A stretch of 8,335 nucleotides of DNA. Source: Bacteroidota bacterium (GTDB taxonomy: Bacteria; Bacteroidota; Bacteroidia; Chitinophagales; Chitinophagaceae). Each line of letters starts with the position of its first letter. Position 1 is the first letter of the stretch. Of the stretch, positions 1 through 6,038 are shown piece by piece. The position numbers and the translations under genes were made by a program. The notes under the pieces were generated by a model. The model saw nothing but the letters and a program-made list of their open reading frames with translations, did not search any database and was not told the origin of the DNA. The stretch spans positions 1 through 8,335 of the forward strand of contig JAEZIL010000132.1 in NCBI GenBank assembly GCA_023436685.1, in the 5' to 3' direction.

Positions 1-17
1 TGGCGTTGCACCACAAG

Positions 18-40
18 TATTGCTCAGCAATATTTATTTT
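18..40 (+). terminator. Possible terminator or bidirectional hairpin at the left edge
   Basis: Positions 18-32 form a perfect inverted repeat, TATTGCT-C-AGCAATA. It would fold as a 6-bp stem with a TCA loop and is followed on the plus strand by a T-rich run (33-40). It sits right after the stop codon of the minus-strand gene (34-36). The T-rich side faces the plus strand, so it could end a plus-strand gene lying left of the window. On the minus strand no U-tract follows the hairpin. The stem is short and AT-rich, so this is a weak call. Confidence 0.3.
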
Positions 41-570
41 ACAATAGCTACGGCCTCCACAGTCGCATAGCATTCAGGCGAGCCGGTTTCGTTTTTAAAG
101 CATATGTAATATGCCTGGTCGTAGGGAACAGGCACTATCTGTATGTCGTAAGTTCCACCCTTGCTGTCCCTCTGCCATATTAGTGGCCTGCACTGGTCAG
201 GATCGTTACGTGTATACATTGCGGCACACATTGCATGGTCGTATGTATTAATACTTATTCGTCCTTCAGCCGGTTTACTATCTATCATTCCGCCTACTAC
301 ATATAAAGGTGCTCCATTTTCTAATTTATCCTGAAGCTGGCTCAGGAGTTGTACCGGGGCCGCCTCTTTTTTTTCATTAAGGCCAATGTGAAAGATGAGG
401 CGCTGGGTACCTGCAGGTATTATGAAGGAACAGTAATTTTTGGATAGGTCCTGTATCGACTCGGACCTGGCGTTCTCAACTTTCAATACTTTTTTGCATA
501 ATGGTACTGCCCTGTATGCATAGCTAAAAACGGGCAGTACAATAGCTATTGCTAAAGTGATCTGCTTCAT
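34..570 (-). CDS. Small secreted protein of unknown function, six cysteines
   Basis: I do not recognise this 178-residue protein with confidence. Residues 1-18 look like a Sec signal peptide: K2, a hydrophobic stretch LAIAIVLPVF, then SYAY with likely cleavage near A18. The mature part has six cysteines (C25, C47, C115, C127, C157, C167), which would suit disulfides in the periplasm or outside the cell. There are no further membrane segments and no lipobox. The C-terminal strand pattern (YYICFKNETG followed by TVEAVAIV, about 154-177) recalls beta-sandwich proteins of Bacteroidota that end in a similar 'CFKN...VEVVA' strand pair, but this is a memory-based resemblance. The gene stands alone, divergent from scpB with 238 bp between the starts. 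The ATG at 570 is chosen because it begins the signal peptide directly. No Shine-Dalgarno sequence is visible upstream. Confidence 0.75.
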   Translation of the reverse strand: MKQITLAIAIVLPVFSYAYRAVPLCKKVLKVENARSESIQDLSKNYCSFIIPAGTQRLIFHIGLNEKKEAAPVQLLSQLQDKLENGAPLYVVGGMIDSKPAEGRISINTYDHAMCAAMYTRNDPDQCRPLIWQRDSKGGTYDIQIVPVPYDQAYYICFKNETGSPECYATVEAVAIVK

Positions 571-625
571 AGTTGGCTTACGAATAGAATACTAATATAT
601 AAACTCAATTTTTTTAAAAATGTTA

Positions 626-656
626 AAACCATAGAGTGTTGCTCATACCTTACAAA
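626..656 (-). promoter_or_regulatory. Weak candidate promoter for the secreted protein gene
   Basis: On the minus strand a TTTG (656-653) is followed after 19 bases by TATGGTTT (633-626). The -33 element and spacing fit the Bacteroidota form. The -7 element matches only four of the six fixed bases of TAnnTTTG. It would give a leader of about 50 nt before the ATG at 570. The sequence is AT-rich, so a chance match is quite possible. Confidence 0.25.
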
Positions 657-673
657 TAATATGGTATTTGTCG

Positions 674-681
674 TATCTTTG
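674..681 (+). promoter_or_regulatory. -7 promoter element upstream of scpB
   Basis: TATCTTTG matches the Bacteroidota -7 consensus TAnnTTTG in all fixed bases and is followed by C, as is common. The -33 element is poor: the expected place (651-654) reads TACA. Transcription would start near 687 and leave a leader of roughly 120 nt before scpB. Direction and position fit scpB, the only plus-strand gene downstream. Confidence 0.5.
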
Positions 682-731
682 CTCTTTAAAATGCTTTATT
701 TACTTGAATTATTCATGTTGATATAGTTATT

Positions 732-741
732 CACAGCTGTG
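732..741. promoter_or_regulatory. 10-bp perfect palindrome in the scpB leader
   Basis: CACAGCTGTG is a perfect uninterrupted palindrome about 50 bp downstream of the -7 element and 67 bp before the scpB start. The sequence TTATTCA occurs twice nearby (709-715 and 727-733), the second copy overlapping the palindrome edge. It could be a binding site for a dimeric regulator. No regulator is assigned and a chance origin is possible. Confidence 0.25.
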
Positions 742-796
742 TATTACTTTTCAATTAAAAGTAGCCGGCCTGTACTACTTTCGATGTGTACCCGAA

Positions 797-804
797 AAGG
801 AGAG
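797..804 (+). promoter_or_regulatory. Shine-Dalgarno sequence of scpB
   Basis: AAGGAGAG lies upstream of the ATG at 809, with 6 bases between its AGGAG core and the start codon. It is the only clear Shine-Dalgarno sequence in front of a gene in this window and it fixes the scpB start. Genes of Bacteroidota usually lack such sites. Confidence 0.6.
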
Positions 805-808
805 ACTT

Positions 809-1447
809 ATGGATATCGAACAATTGATGCCCCATGTAGAGGCCCTTATATTTGCCAGCGAACGTCCTATTATTATGATGGAGATGGTAGAAATGCTTTC
901 TCAGGCGCTGGAAGAGACTATTGAAGAAGAGCGTATTGCTATTTGTATAGATGCTATACGTGAGAAATATGATGCGGAATATTATCCATTTCAGTTAAGA
1001 GAAGCAGGTGGCGGCTACCAGTTCCTTACTAAGAAGGCCTACCATAAAACAGTATTACAACTGAATGGTGATAAACATATTAAAAAGCTATCGGCAGCAG
1101 CTATGGAAACACTGGCTATCATAGCATACAAATCTCCCATTACAAAATCTGAAATAGAATTCATACGTGGCGTAAGTGCCGATTATTCTATTCAAAAGCT
1201 TCTTGAAAAAGACCTGATTGTTATAACGGGGCGCAACGAGAATATGATAGGTAAACCACTTACCTATGCTACCTCGAAGAACTTTATGGATTATCTGGGC
1301 ATTAACAATCAGGCAGAGCTGCCACAATTGAAAGATATTTCGAACATCGAAATAGTGATGCCTACGGCAGGTTCTGAAGCTATACCAGATGGAGATAATC
1401 CTACCATGATGGTACATGCCGATGGTTCTATAGAGCATGGTGAATAG
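809..1447 (+). CDS. scpB: Segregation and condensation protein B (ScpB)
   Basis: ScpB is the kleisin-binding (kite) subunit of the bacterial SMC-ScpA-ScpB condensin. It dimerises, binds ScpA, and helps organise and segregate the chromosome. The 212-residue protein has the family's two winged-helix regions: about 1-85 (HVEALIFASERPI at the front) and about 93-165. The second holds the hallmark LSAAAMETLAIIAYKSPITK, then EIEFIRGVSADYSIQKLLEK and a GR...GKPLTYATSKNFMDYLGI ending. Residues 166-212 form an acidic, low-complexity tail, a variable part in this family. The start at 809 is backed by a Shine-Dalgarno sequence and by the conserved N-terminus. No scpA or smc gene is in the window. The gene appears to be transcribed alone, from a promoter near 674 to the terminator at 1474-1504. 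Confidence 0.95.
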   Translation: MDIEQLMPHVEALIFASERPIIMMEMVEMLSQALEETIEEERIAICIDAIREKYDAEYYPFQLREAGGGYQFLTKKAYHKTVLQLNGDKHIKKLSAAAMETLAIIAYKSPITKSEIEFIRGVSADYSIQKLLEKDLIVITGRNENMIGKPLTYATSKNFMDYLGINNQAELPQLKDISNIEIVMPTAGSEAIPDGDNPTMMVHADGSIEHGE

Positions 1448-1473
1448 TTAATATATAGTAGACGTTATAATTT

Positions 1474-1504
1474 AACCCATTGTTTTTACAACAGTGGGTT
1501 TTTT
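1474..1504 (+). terminator. Intrinsic terminator after scpB
   Basis: AACCCATTGTT (1474-1484) pairs with AACAGTGGGTT (1490-1500) over 11 bp including one G-U pair, around a 5-nt loop TTTAC. A run of six T (1499-1504) follows. It lies 27 bp after the scpB stop codon and has the full form of a Rho-independent terminator. Its last bases also form part of the next promoter. Confidence 0.88.
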
Positions 1505-1532
1505 GTGGTATGGGGCTTTGCCTGTAGTTTTG
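1502..1532 (+). promoter_or_regulatory. Bacteroidota promoter of the M28 peptidase gene
   Basis: TTTG (1502-1505), a 19-base spacer, then TAGTTTTG (1525-1532) match TTTG-N19-TAnnTTTG in every fixed base and in spacing. Transcription would start near 1538, about 15 nt before the ATG at 1553. The -33 box is made from the U-tract of the scpB terminator plus the next G. The position also argues against the in-frame GTG at 1505 as a start, because that codon lies inside the promoter. Confidence 0.75.
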
Positions 1533-1552
1533 CAGCTCAAATCATCTCGTTT

Positions 1553-3205
1553 ATGTTCCCACGTTTGCTTATTACTGTTATCACTGGTTCTTTACTGGCA
1601 TTTAATACCGCTTCGGCGCAAAACAAAGCCGACCGCGCTATTATCAAACAGTTAAAAGCAGACATTGGTTTTTTGGCCTCCGATGAGCTGGAAGGCAGGC
1701 GTGTGGGTTCTGAAGGTGAAAAGAAAGCAGCCACCTATCTAGAGAAGCGTTACAAAGCTATGGGTATAGGCGGCTATTTGGGTAAGTACAGCTATCCGTT
1801 TCAATATATAGATGGTAAGAAGATAAACGGCACAACTGTTATCAGGTTTGGGAACAGCATCATGAAGATAAAGGATGAGGCCTTCCCTTTGGCCTTTAGT
1901 GCTAACAAACGCGCATATAGCGAGATATTACCTGATGTATTGGAACAAGGCAGTATATGGATGATGCCCATTTATAAAGATTCTGCAGATGCCCAGGATG
2001 CACACTTTGACTGGGAAAAGGCTGCCTATGAGAGAGCAGTTGAAGCTCAGAAACAAGGCGCAACCGGAGTGCTTTTTTATGATAGTTACAACGCTAAGTT
2101 TGCTCCCGAATACAATGCAAAATCAGAGTACGAAACCCTTGAGATACCAGTTGCTATGCTTACATATAAAGCATACAGCCAACGTATACATGAGTTAAGA
2201 AATGAAACCTCAACCGAACGCAACGGTGCCCCTGTAGAATTGAACATATCGCTACAGAAAACAGAGCTTACGGGCCATAACATAGCGGCATATATTGATA
2301 ACAAAGCACAACATACAGTAGTAATAGGCGCGCATTATGACCACCTGGGTTATGGCCACGATGGCAACAGCCTGGATGCCAGGAAGAGCCACCAGGTGCA
2401 TAACGGAGCTGATGATAACGCCAGTGGTACTGCTGCTTTGATGCAGATAGCTGAATGGGTAAAGAAGAACAAGCTTAACCAATACAACTACCTGTTCATC
2501 AGCTTCTCAGGTGAAGAAGAAGGCCTGATAGGCTCTAAGGCATTTGTTAAAGAACATAAGCTGGATAGCAATAATGTAGCCTACATGATCAATATGGATA
2601 TGGTAGGGCGCCTGAACGATAGTACACATGCGCTAACAATGGGTGGTATAGGCACATCGCCCGCATGGTGGCAATTTACTAAGAGCAACAAGTTCAAAGT
2701 AGCGGTTGATAGCGCTGGTGTAGGCCCATCGGACCATACATCATTCTACTATGCAGGTATACCTGTGTTATTCTTCTTCACAGGACTGCATACCGACTAT
2801 CATAAGCCTAGCGACGATGCCGACAAAATAAACTACGCCGGTGAAGCCCAGGTGATGCATTATATATACGATGTAGTTGCTAAGATGGATAAGCAGCCTA
2901 AACCAGAGTATAGGGTTACCAGGCAATCTACCGTAGGTAAAGTACGCTTCAAGGTGACGCTGGGTATTATGCCCGACTATTCCTTCCAGGAAGGTGGTGT
3001 GCGTGTAGATGGCGTTACTGAGGGTAAACCTGCTATAAAGGCCGGTATTAAAGGCGGCGACATCATTACCCAGCTAGGCAAGTACAAAGTGAACGGTATG
3101 CAATCTTATATGGAAGCATTAGGTGGCTTCAAAGAAGGTGACCGTACCGAGATCACTGTTCAGCGCGATGGGAAAGAACTTGTTTTGCCAATAGAATTCA
3201 AATAA
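1553..3205 (+). CDS. Secreted M28-family metallopeptidase with PA and PDZ regions
   Basis: This is a probable zinc aminopeptidase of peptidase family M28, exported to the periplasm or beyond, which removes N-terminal residues from peptides. From the ATG at 1553 it has 550 residues. Residues 1-22 are a signal peptide (MFPRLLITVITGSLLAF then NTASA, cut before Q23). A PA-like insert spans about 125-245. The catalytic domain, about 245-445, carries the expected zinc ligands and general base: H261 in GAHYDHLGYG, D287 in NGADDNASG, E321/E322 in FSGEEEGLIGS, D349 in INMDMVGR and H417 in LHTDYHKPSD. A PDZ region fills about 465-550 (GIMPDYSFQEGGVRVDGV, then GIKGGDIITQLG). The reading frame opens at GTG 1505, but that codon lies in the promoter and would spoil the signal peptide. 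The exact substrate cannot be told. The gene converges on the ABC transporter gene with 2 bp between stops. Confidence 0.93.
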   Translation: MFPRLLITVITGSLLAFNTASAQNKADRAIIKQLKADIGFLASDELEGRRVGSEGEKKAATYLEKRYKAMGIGGYLGKYSYPFQYIDGKKINGTTVIRFGNSIMKIKDEAFPLAFSANKRAYSEILPDVLEQGSIWMMPIYKDSADAQDAHFDWEKAAYERAVEAQKQGATGVLFYDSYNAKFAPEYNAKSEYETLEIPVAMLTYKAYSQRIHELRNETSTERNGAPVELNISLQKTELTGHNIAAYIDNKAQHTVVIGAHYDHLGYGHDGNSLDARKSHQVHNGADDNASGTAALMQIAEWVKKNKLNQYNYLFISFSGEEEGLIGSKAFVKEHKLDSNNVAYMINMDMVGRLNDSTHALTMGGIGTSPAWWQFTKSNKFKVAVDSAGVGPSDHTSFYYAGIPVLFFFTGLHTDYHKPSDDADKINYAGEAQVMHYIYDVVAKMDKQPKPEYRVTRQSTVGKVRFKVTLGIMPDYSFQEGGVRVDGVTEGKPAIKAGIKGGDIITQLGKYKVNGMQSYMEALGGFKEGDRTEITVQRDGKELVLPIEFK

Positions 3206-3207
3206 TT

Positions 3208-4989
3208 TTATTGATTTTGCTCTGTTTGGTGGCGGTATAATGCGGCATAGCGTTTATTAAGGGCCATAAGCTCTTCGTGGGTGCCTTGTTCAGCTATTTG
3301 GCCGTCATCCAGCACAAGTATTTTGTCAAACTGCCAGCCCGTAAAAATACGATGGGTAATTACTATAATCGTTTTATCGCCTAAGTGGCTGTTTAGGTTG
3401 TTCAGTATGGTGCGCTCGGTTTGTGTATCTACTGCAGAGAGCGATTCGTCCATCAACAATATCTTGCTGCGTTTCAAAAGTGCACGAGCCAGTACCATGC
3501 GCTGCTTTTGCCCGCCCGATAGCATTACGCCACGCTCGCCTATTACGGTTTCATAACCATTTTGCAGTGTCGCTATATCTTTTTCAAGATCGGCCATTTT
3601 TGCTGCCATTTTTACGTCAGCTTCGGTAGCCTGTTCGCTGCCAAATTTTATATTGTTGTACACAGTATCGGAAAACAAATAGGCTTCCTGGGGTGCATAA
3701 GCAATTTGCGAACGCAGGTTTTGCAGGTTAAATTCCTTTACTGATACATCATCAAGCATTACGCCGCCTTGTGTAGTATCGTACATACGCAGCAGCATAT
3801 GCGCCAGGGTAGATTTTCCGGACCCGGTTTTACCGATAATAGCCACTTTTTCACCAGGCTTTATATCAAGACTGAAATTGCGCAGCGCTTGTATACCTGT
3901 ATGGGGATAGGTAAAATTCACATTATTGAATTTGATGCCGCCTTGAAGCGTATGTTCTGTTGCCTTATCAGGACTCAGTATATCGGGTTTGGTATCTAAA
4001 AATTCGTTGATTCGTTTTTGTGAGGCACTTGCCCGCTGTATCATAGATGCTACCCAACCCACACTGGATATAGGGAACATCAGTAAGTTGATATAGATAA
4101 CAAACTCGGCAATATTACCTGCCGTTATTTGCCCCTTAATGGCAAGGTAACCACCAATGAGCACTGTACGAAGCATACTGAGGCCTATGAACAGGTTCAT
4201 GGCCGGAAAGTAGATAGCCTCTGTAAGGGAAAGGTTGATTGCGCTTTTCTTATAGTCTTCGGATGTTTGCCTGAAGAAACGCAGCATATTATTTTCCTGA
4301 ACAAATGCTTTTATAACGCGTATACCCGAATAAGATTCCTGCGCGGTTGTGGTAAGGTCGGAAAGTTGTGCCTGTATCTTTTCGCTTTTTTTGAAGATGA
4401 CACTGTTGACAAGATAAATAGCCAGTACAAGCACAGGTAAGGGCGCTATTACATATACTGTAAGCATAGGGTTTACACGAAGCATGCCCCATATACACAT
4501 GATGAATAACACCAGCAGGTTGACACTGTACATAAGCGAAGGGCCGGTATACATACGTACGCGCGATACATCTTCCGACATGCGGTTCATAAGATCGCCG
4601 GTAAAATGTGTTTTGTAAAACTGTGTAGGTAATTCCTGGTAATGATTATATATATCGCGTTTCTGATCGTACTCGATAAGGCGCGACATAACGATGATTG
4701 TTTGCCGCATGAAGAACATGAATACACCGCGCATCAGTGCCAGTGCAAGGAGCAGTAACCCGTTCATAAGTACAAGGCGGAAGATATAGGATTCTAAACC
4801 GGCCTTTAACGGAGAGTTGCCTAGCAGATGATAGGTATTGATGTTTTCCTGCACCTGGTCAAGCACGTTACGTATTACCACAGGTGGTATTACCGCAAAC
4901 AGGTTGGATATGGTAACGAACAGCAGCCCCAGCATGAGGCGCCATTTGTATTTTATAAAGTATTTATTGAGTGCAGCTAGGTTCTTCAT
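3208..4989 (-). CDS. ABC half-transporter, permease-ATPase fusion (MdlA/YheI type)
   Basis: This inner-membrane exporter half has an N-terminal six-helix membrane domain (about 15-320) and a C-terminal nucleotide-binding domain (about 350-593). Two halves must dimerise to work. The ATPase motifs are complete: Walker A GKTGSGKS (386-393), Q-loop YAPQEAYLF with Q434, signature LSGGQ (490-494), Walker B ILLMDE (510-515), D-loop SLSAVD (516-521) and switch histidine H546 in VITHR. The run MDESLSAVD, in place of the common DEATSALD, resembles MdlA of E. coli and YheI of Bacillus. Those proteins pair with MdlB and YheH and often have D where this one has the catalytic E515. No partner half is encoded next door, so a homodimer is plausible. 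Substrate is unknown; drugs, lipids or peptides are all possible. The ATG at 4989 matches the usual short N-terminus of the family. No Shine-Dalgarno sequence is present. Confidence 0.92.
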   Translation of the reverse strand: MKNLAALNKYFIKYKWRLMLGLLFVTISNLFAVIPPVVIRNVLDQVQENINTYHLLGNSPLKAGLESYIFRLVLMNGLLLLALALMRGVFMFFMRQTIIVMSRLIEYDQKRDIYNHYQELPTQFYKTHFTGDLMNRMSEDVSRVRMYTGPSLMYSVNLLVLFIMCIWGMLRVNPMLTVYVIAPLPVLVLAIYLVNSVIFKKSEKIQAQLSDLTTTAQESYSGIRVIKAFVQENNMLRFFRQTSEDYKKSAINLSLTEAIYFPAMNLFIGLSMLRTVLIGGYLAIKGQITAGNIAEFVIYINLLMFPISSVGWVASMIQRASASQKRINEFLDTKPDILSPDKATEHTLQGGIKFNNVNFTYPHTGIQALRNFSLDIKPGEKVAIIGKTGSGKSTLAHMLLRMYDTTQGGVMLDDVSVKEFNLQNLRSQIAYAPQEAYLFSDTVYNNIKFGSEQATEADVKMAAKMADLEKDIATLQNGYETVIGERGVMLSGGQKQRMVLARALLKRSKILLMDESLSAVDTQTERTILNNLNSHLGDKTIIVITHRIFTGWQFDKILVLDDGQIAEQGTHEELMALNKRYAALYRHQTEQNQ

Positions 4990-5047
4990 TGGTAGGGCAA
5001 AGGTCGGGAGTATTAAGCAATTGACGCATTACGGATAGTTTTATCTG

Positions 5048-5069
5048 TTGCTAAGTTTTGCTAAGTTTT
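5048..5069. repeat. 10-bp tandem repeat
   Basis: The unit TTGCTAAGTT is present twice, followed by TT that starts a third copy (5048-5069). The period of 10 bp is close to one helical turn, so two proteins could bind on the same face of the DNA. It lies about 60-80 bp upstream of the ABC transporter start. Slippage during replication is the simpler explanation. Confidence 0.7.
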
Positions 5070-5229
5070 CTGTCATTAAAAAATTTTTTCGTGCGACAGT
5101 TGGACGATAAGATGCTTTTTGGCAAAGGTTTTTAGGGTGTAATTGTTGGTTGTCGTAGTTTTTAAAATTTAGCAATTTTAAACATTGGTTTATACTTCTT
5201 GAGTATATGTCATACTTTCTTTTAGCTAC

Positions 5230-5254
5230 TTAATAAGGGTATCAAGCTTATTAA
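5230..5254. repeat. 8-bp inverted repeat
   Basis: TTAATAAG (5230-5237) and CTTATTAA (5247-5254) are perfect inverted copies around a 9-base centre, GGTATCAAG. As RNA this would be a weak AU-rich hairpin with no U-tract on either side. A DNA-binding site is as likely as an RNA role. Confidence 0.35.
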
Positions 5255-5264
5255 ATAACAACAG

Positions 5265-5295
5265 CAAATATACTTAAAAAAGTATAAATATTAAA
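5265..5295 (-). promoter_or_regulatory. Candidate minus-strand promoter toward the ABC transporter
   Basis: Reading leftward, TTTA (5295-5292), 19 bases, then TATATTTG (5272-5265) match the Bacteroidota promoter in all fixed bases but one in the -33 box. Transcription would begin near 5259, leaving a leader of about 270 nt before the ABC transporter ATG, unusually long beside the other promoters here. The -7 box is part of the palindrome at 5269-5286. Confidence 0.4.
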
Positions 5296-5310
5296 GTAAA
5301 ATACTTCTAG

Positions 5311-6006
5311 TTAGAATGTATAGTTAACGCCTAGTGTGAATGGAATAGTGAGCATACCTTTATCGGAAACATAAGAGTACGAGCCCATATTTATATCGTA
5401 CGATACAATGGCAACATCCATTGGCAGGTAGCGTACACCTGTTTCTACACTAGCACTTAATCCTTTTATTATATTAAGTGTATAACCCACTTGCGCACCA
5501 AAAACAATTCCTGTGTGCCCGCCGCCATAAGGATGACCGGGAAACCGTTGGGGCAAATACAGATAATTGCTTTCCATACCATATTTACCATTGTTCAATC
5601 TTAAATTTATATACCCGGCGTTCACACCATAATAAATGAATGAACGTGGTAAACGTGATTTAAAGCTGGCAAATACGTATGGCAACAGGAATGGTTCTGT
5701 AACTGAATATTTAAAGGTATAAGTTGTACCGAAGTTAATATCGTAGCTATAACCAATTTTACCATAATCAAAACCTAAACCCACCTGAAAGCGTTTCATA
5801 TCAACGCCAATCTTAAGCCCCAGTAATATATTTGTGGCGCCGGATGCATCATCAACCTGATCGTGATTTAATGATGACTTGGCATTTTTTAGACCTAAAG
5901 GTGCAGTACTATAGTTGATACCACCTTTTATGCCCACCATAAATTTTTGCGCTATCGTGGTATGGGCTATGCTGCATGCCAGCAGCAGTATCAATATCTT
6001 TTTCAT
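5311..6006 (-). CDS. Outer-membrane beta-barrel protein (PorT/OMP_b-brl-like)
   Basis: This 231-residue protein looks like the small outer-membrane beta-barrels common in Bacteroidota. Residues 1-19 form a signal peptide (MKKILILLLACSIAHTTIA, cut before Q20). The mature part alternates polar and hydrophobic residues in repeated strands: FMVGIKGGINYST near 22-34, FQVGLGFDYGKIGYSYDI at 73-90, then GIVFGAQVGYTLNI near 166-179. It ends in IPFTLGVNYTF, a terminal strand with the final aromatic residue expected for insertion into the outer membrane. C11 lies inside the signal peptide without a lipobox. The specific role is unknown; these proteins range from porins to secretion and adhesion parts. 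It follows miaA after 32 bp and is probably co-transcribed with it. The leader just before the ATG is a T-rich tract without a Shine-Dalgarno sequence. Confidence 0.82.
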   Translation of the reverse strand: MKKILILLLACSIAHTTIAQKFMVGIKGGINYSTAPLGLKNAKSSLNHDQVDDASGATNILLGLKIGVDMKRFQVGLGFDYGKIGYSYDINFGTTYTFKYSVTEPFLLPYVFASFKSRLPRSFIYYGVNAGYINLRLNNGKYGMESNYLYLPQRFPGHPYGGGHTGIVFGAQVGYTLNIIKGLSASVETGVRYLPMDVAIVSYDINMGSYSYVSDKGMLTIPFTLGVNYTF

Positions 6007-6038
6007 ACAATAAAAATAAAATAAATAAAGCGAGGATA

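Larger units (their letters stand above)
5191..5306. repeat. Cluster of ATACTT/AAGTAT palindromes
   Basis: Three small inverted repeats use the same words. TATACT-TCTTG-AGTATA spans 5191-5207, TATACTT-AAAA-AAGTATA spans 5269-5286, and AAGTA-AAA-TACTT spans 5294-5306. A further single ATACTT is at 5212-5217. The second repeat overlaps a candidate minus-strand -7 element, TATATTTG. The two rightmost repeats lie just past the outer-membrane protein stop codon, so they could be mRNA 3'-end hairpins. They could also be operator sites upstream of the ABC transporter gene. Confidence 0.45.
4990..5310. other. AT-rich intergenic region with repeats, no credible gene
   Basis: This 321-bp stretch lies between the ABC transporter start (4989) and the stop of the outer-membrane protein gene (5311), both on the minus strand. 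It would hold the 3' end of one unit and the promoter and leader of the next. Both strands contain only very short reading frames. Visible elements are a GACCTTTGC box on the minus strand (5005-4997), a possible but imperfect -7 element beside the ATG. There is also a 10-bp tandem repeat (5048-5069), the symmetric A-tract A6T6 (5078-5089), an 8-bp inverted repeat (5230-5254), and a group of ATACTT/AAGTAT palindromes (5191-5306). No strong GC-rich terminator is present. Confidence 0.7.

Noticed and set aside
739..924. Small plus-strand frame overlapping the scpB start
   Set aside because: It runs out of frame into scpB, has no protein-like features, and most of its length is a shadow of scpB codons.
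1088..1438. 116-residue minus-strand frame opposite scpB
   Set aside because: It is antisense to a well-conserved gene and lacks any protein-family likeness; a shadow frame.
1505..1552. GTG at 1505 as the start of the M28 peptidase
   Set aside because: It lies inside the promoter (1502-1532) and would put 16 odd residues before a well-formed signal peptide that begins at ATG 1553.
4964..5029. 21-codon upstream frame on the minus strand overlapping the ABC transporter start out of frame
   Set aside because: It is too short to support on sequence alone, has no ribosome-binding signal, and may not be in the transcript if transcription starts near 4998.
5041..5076. 11-residue minus-strand peptide across the tandem repeat
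   Set aside because: A chance frame in AT-rich DNA; no start signal and no sign of selection on codons.
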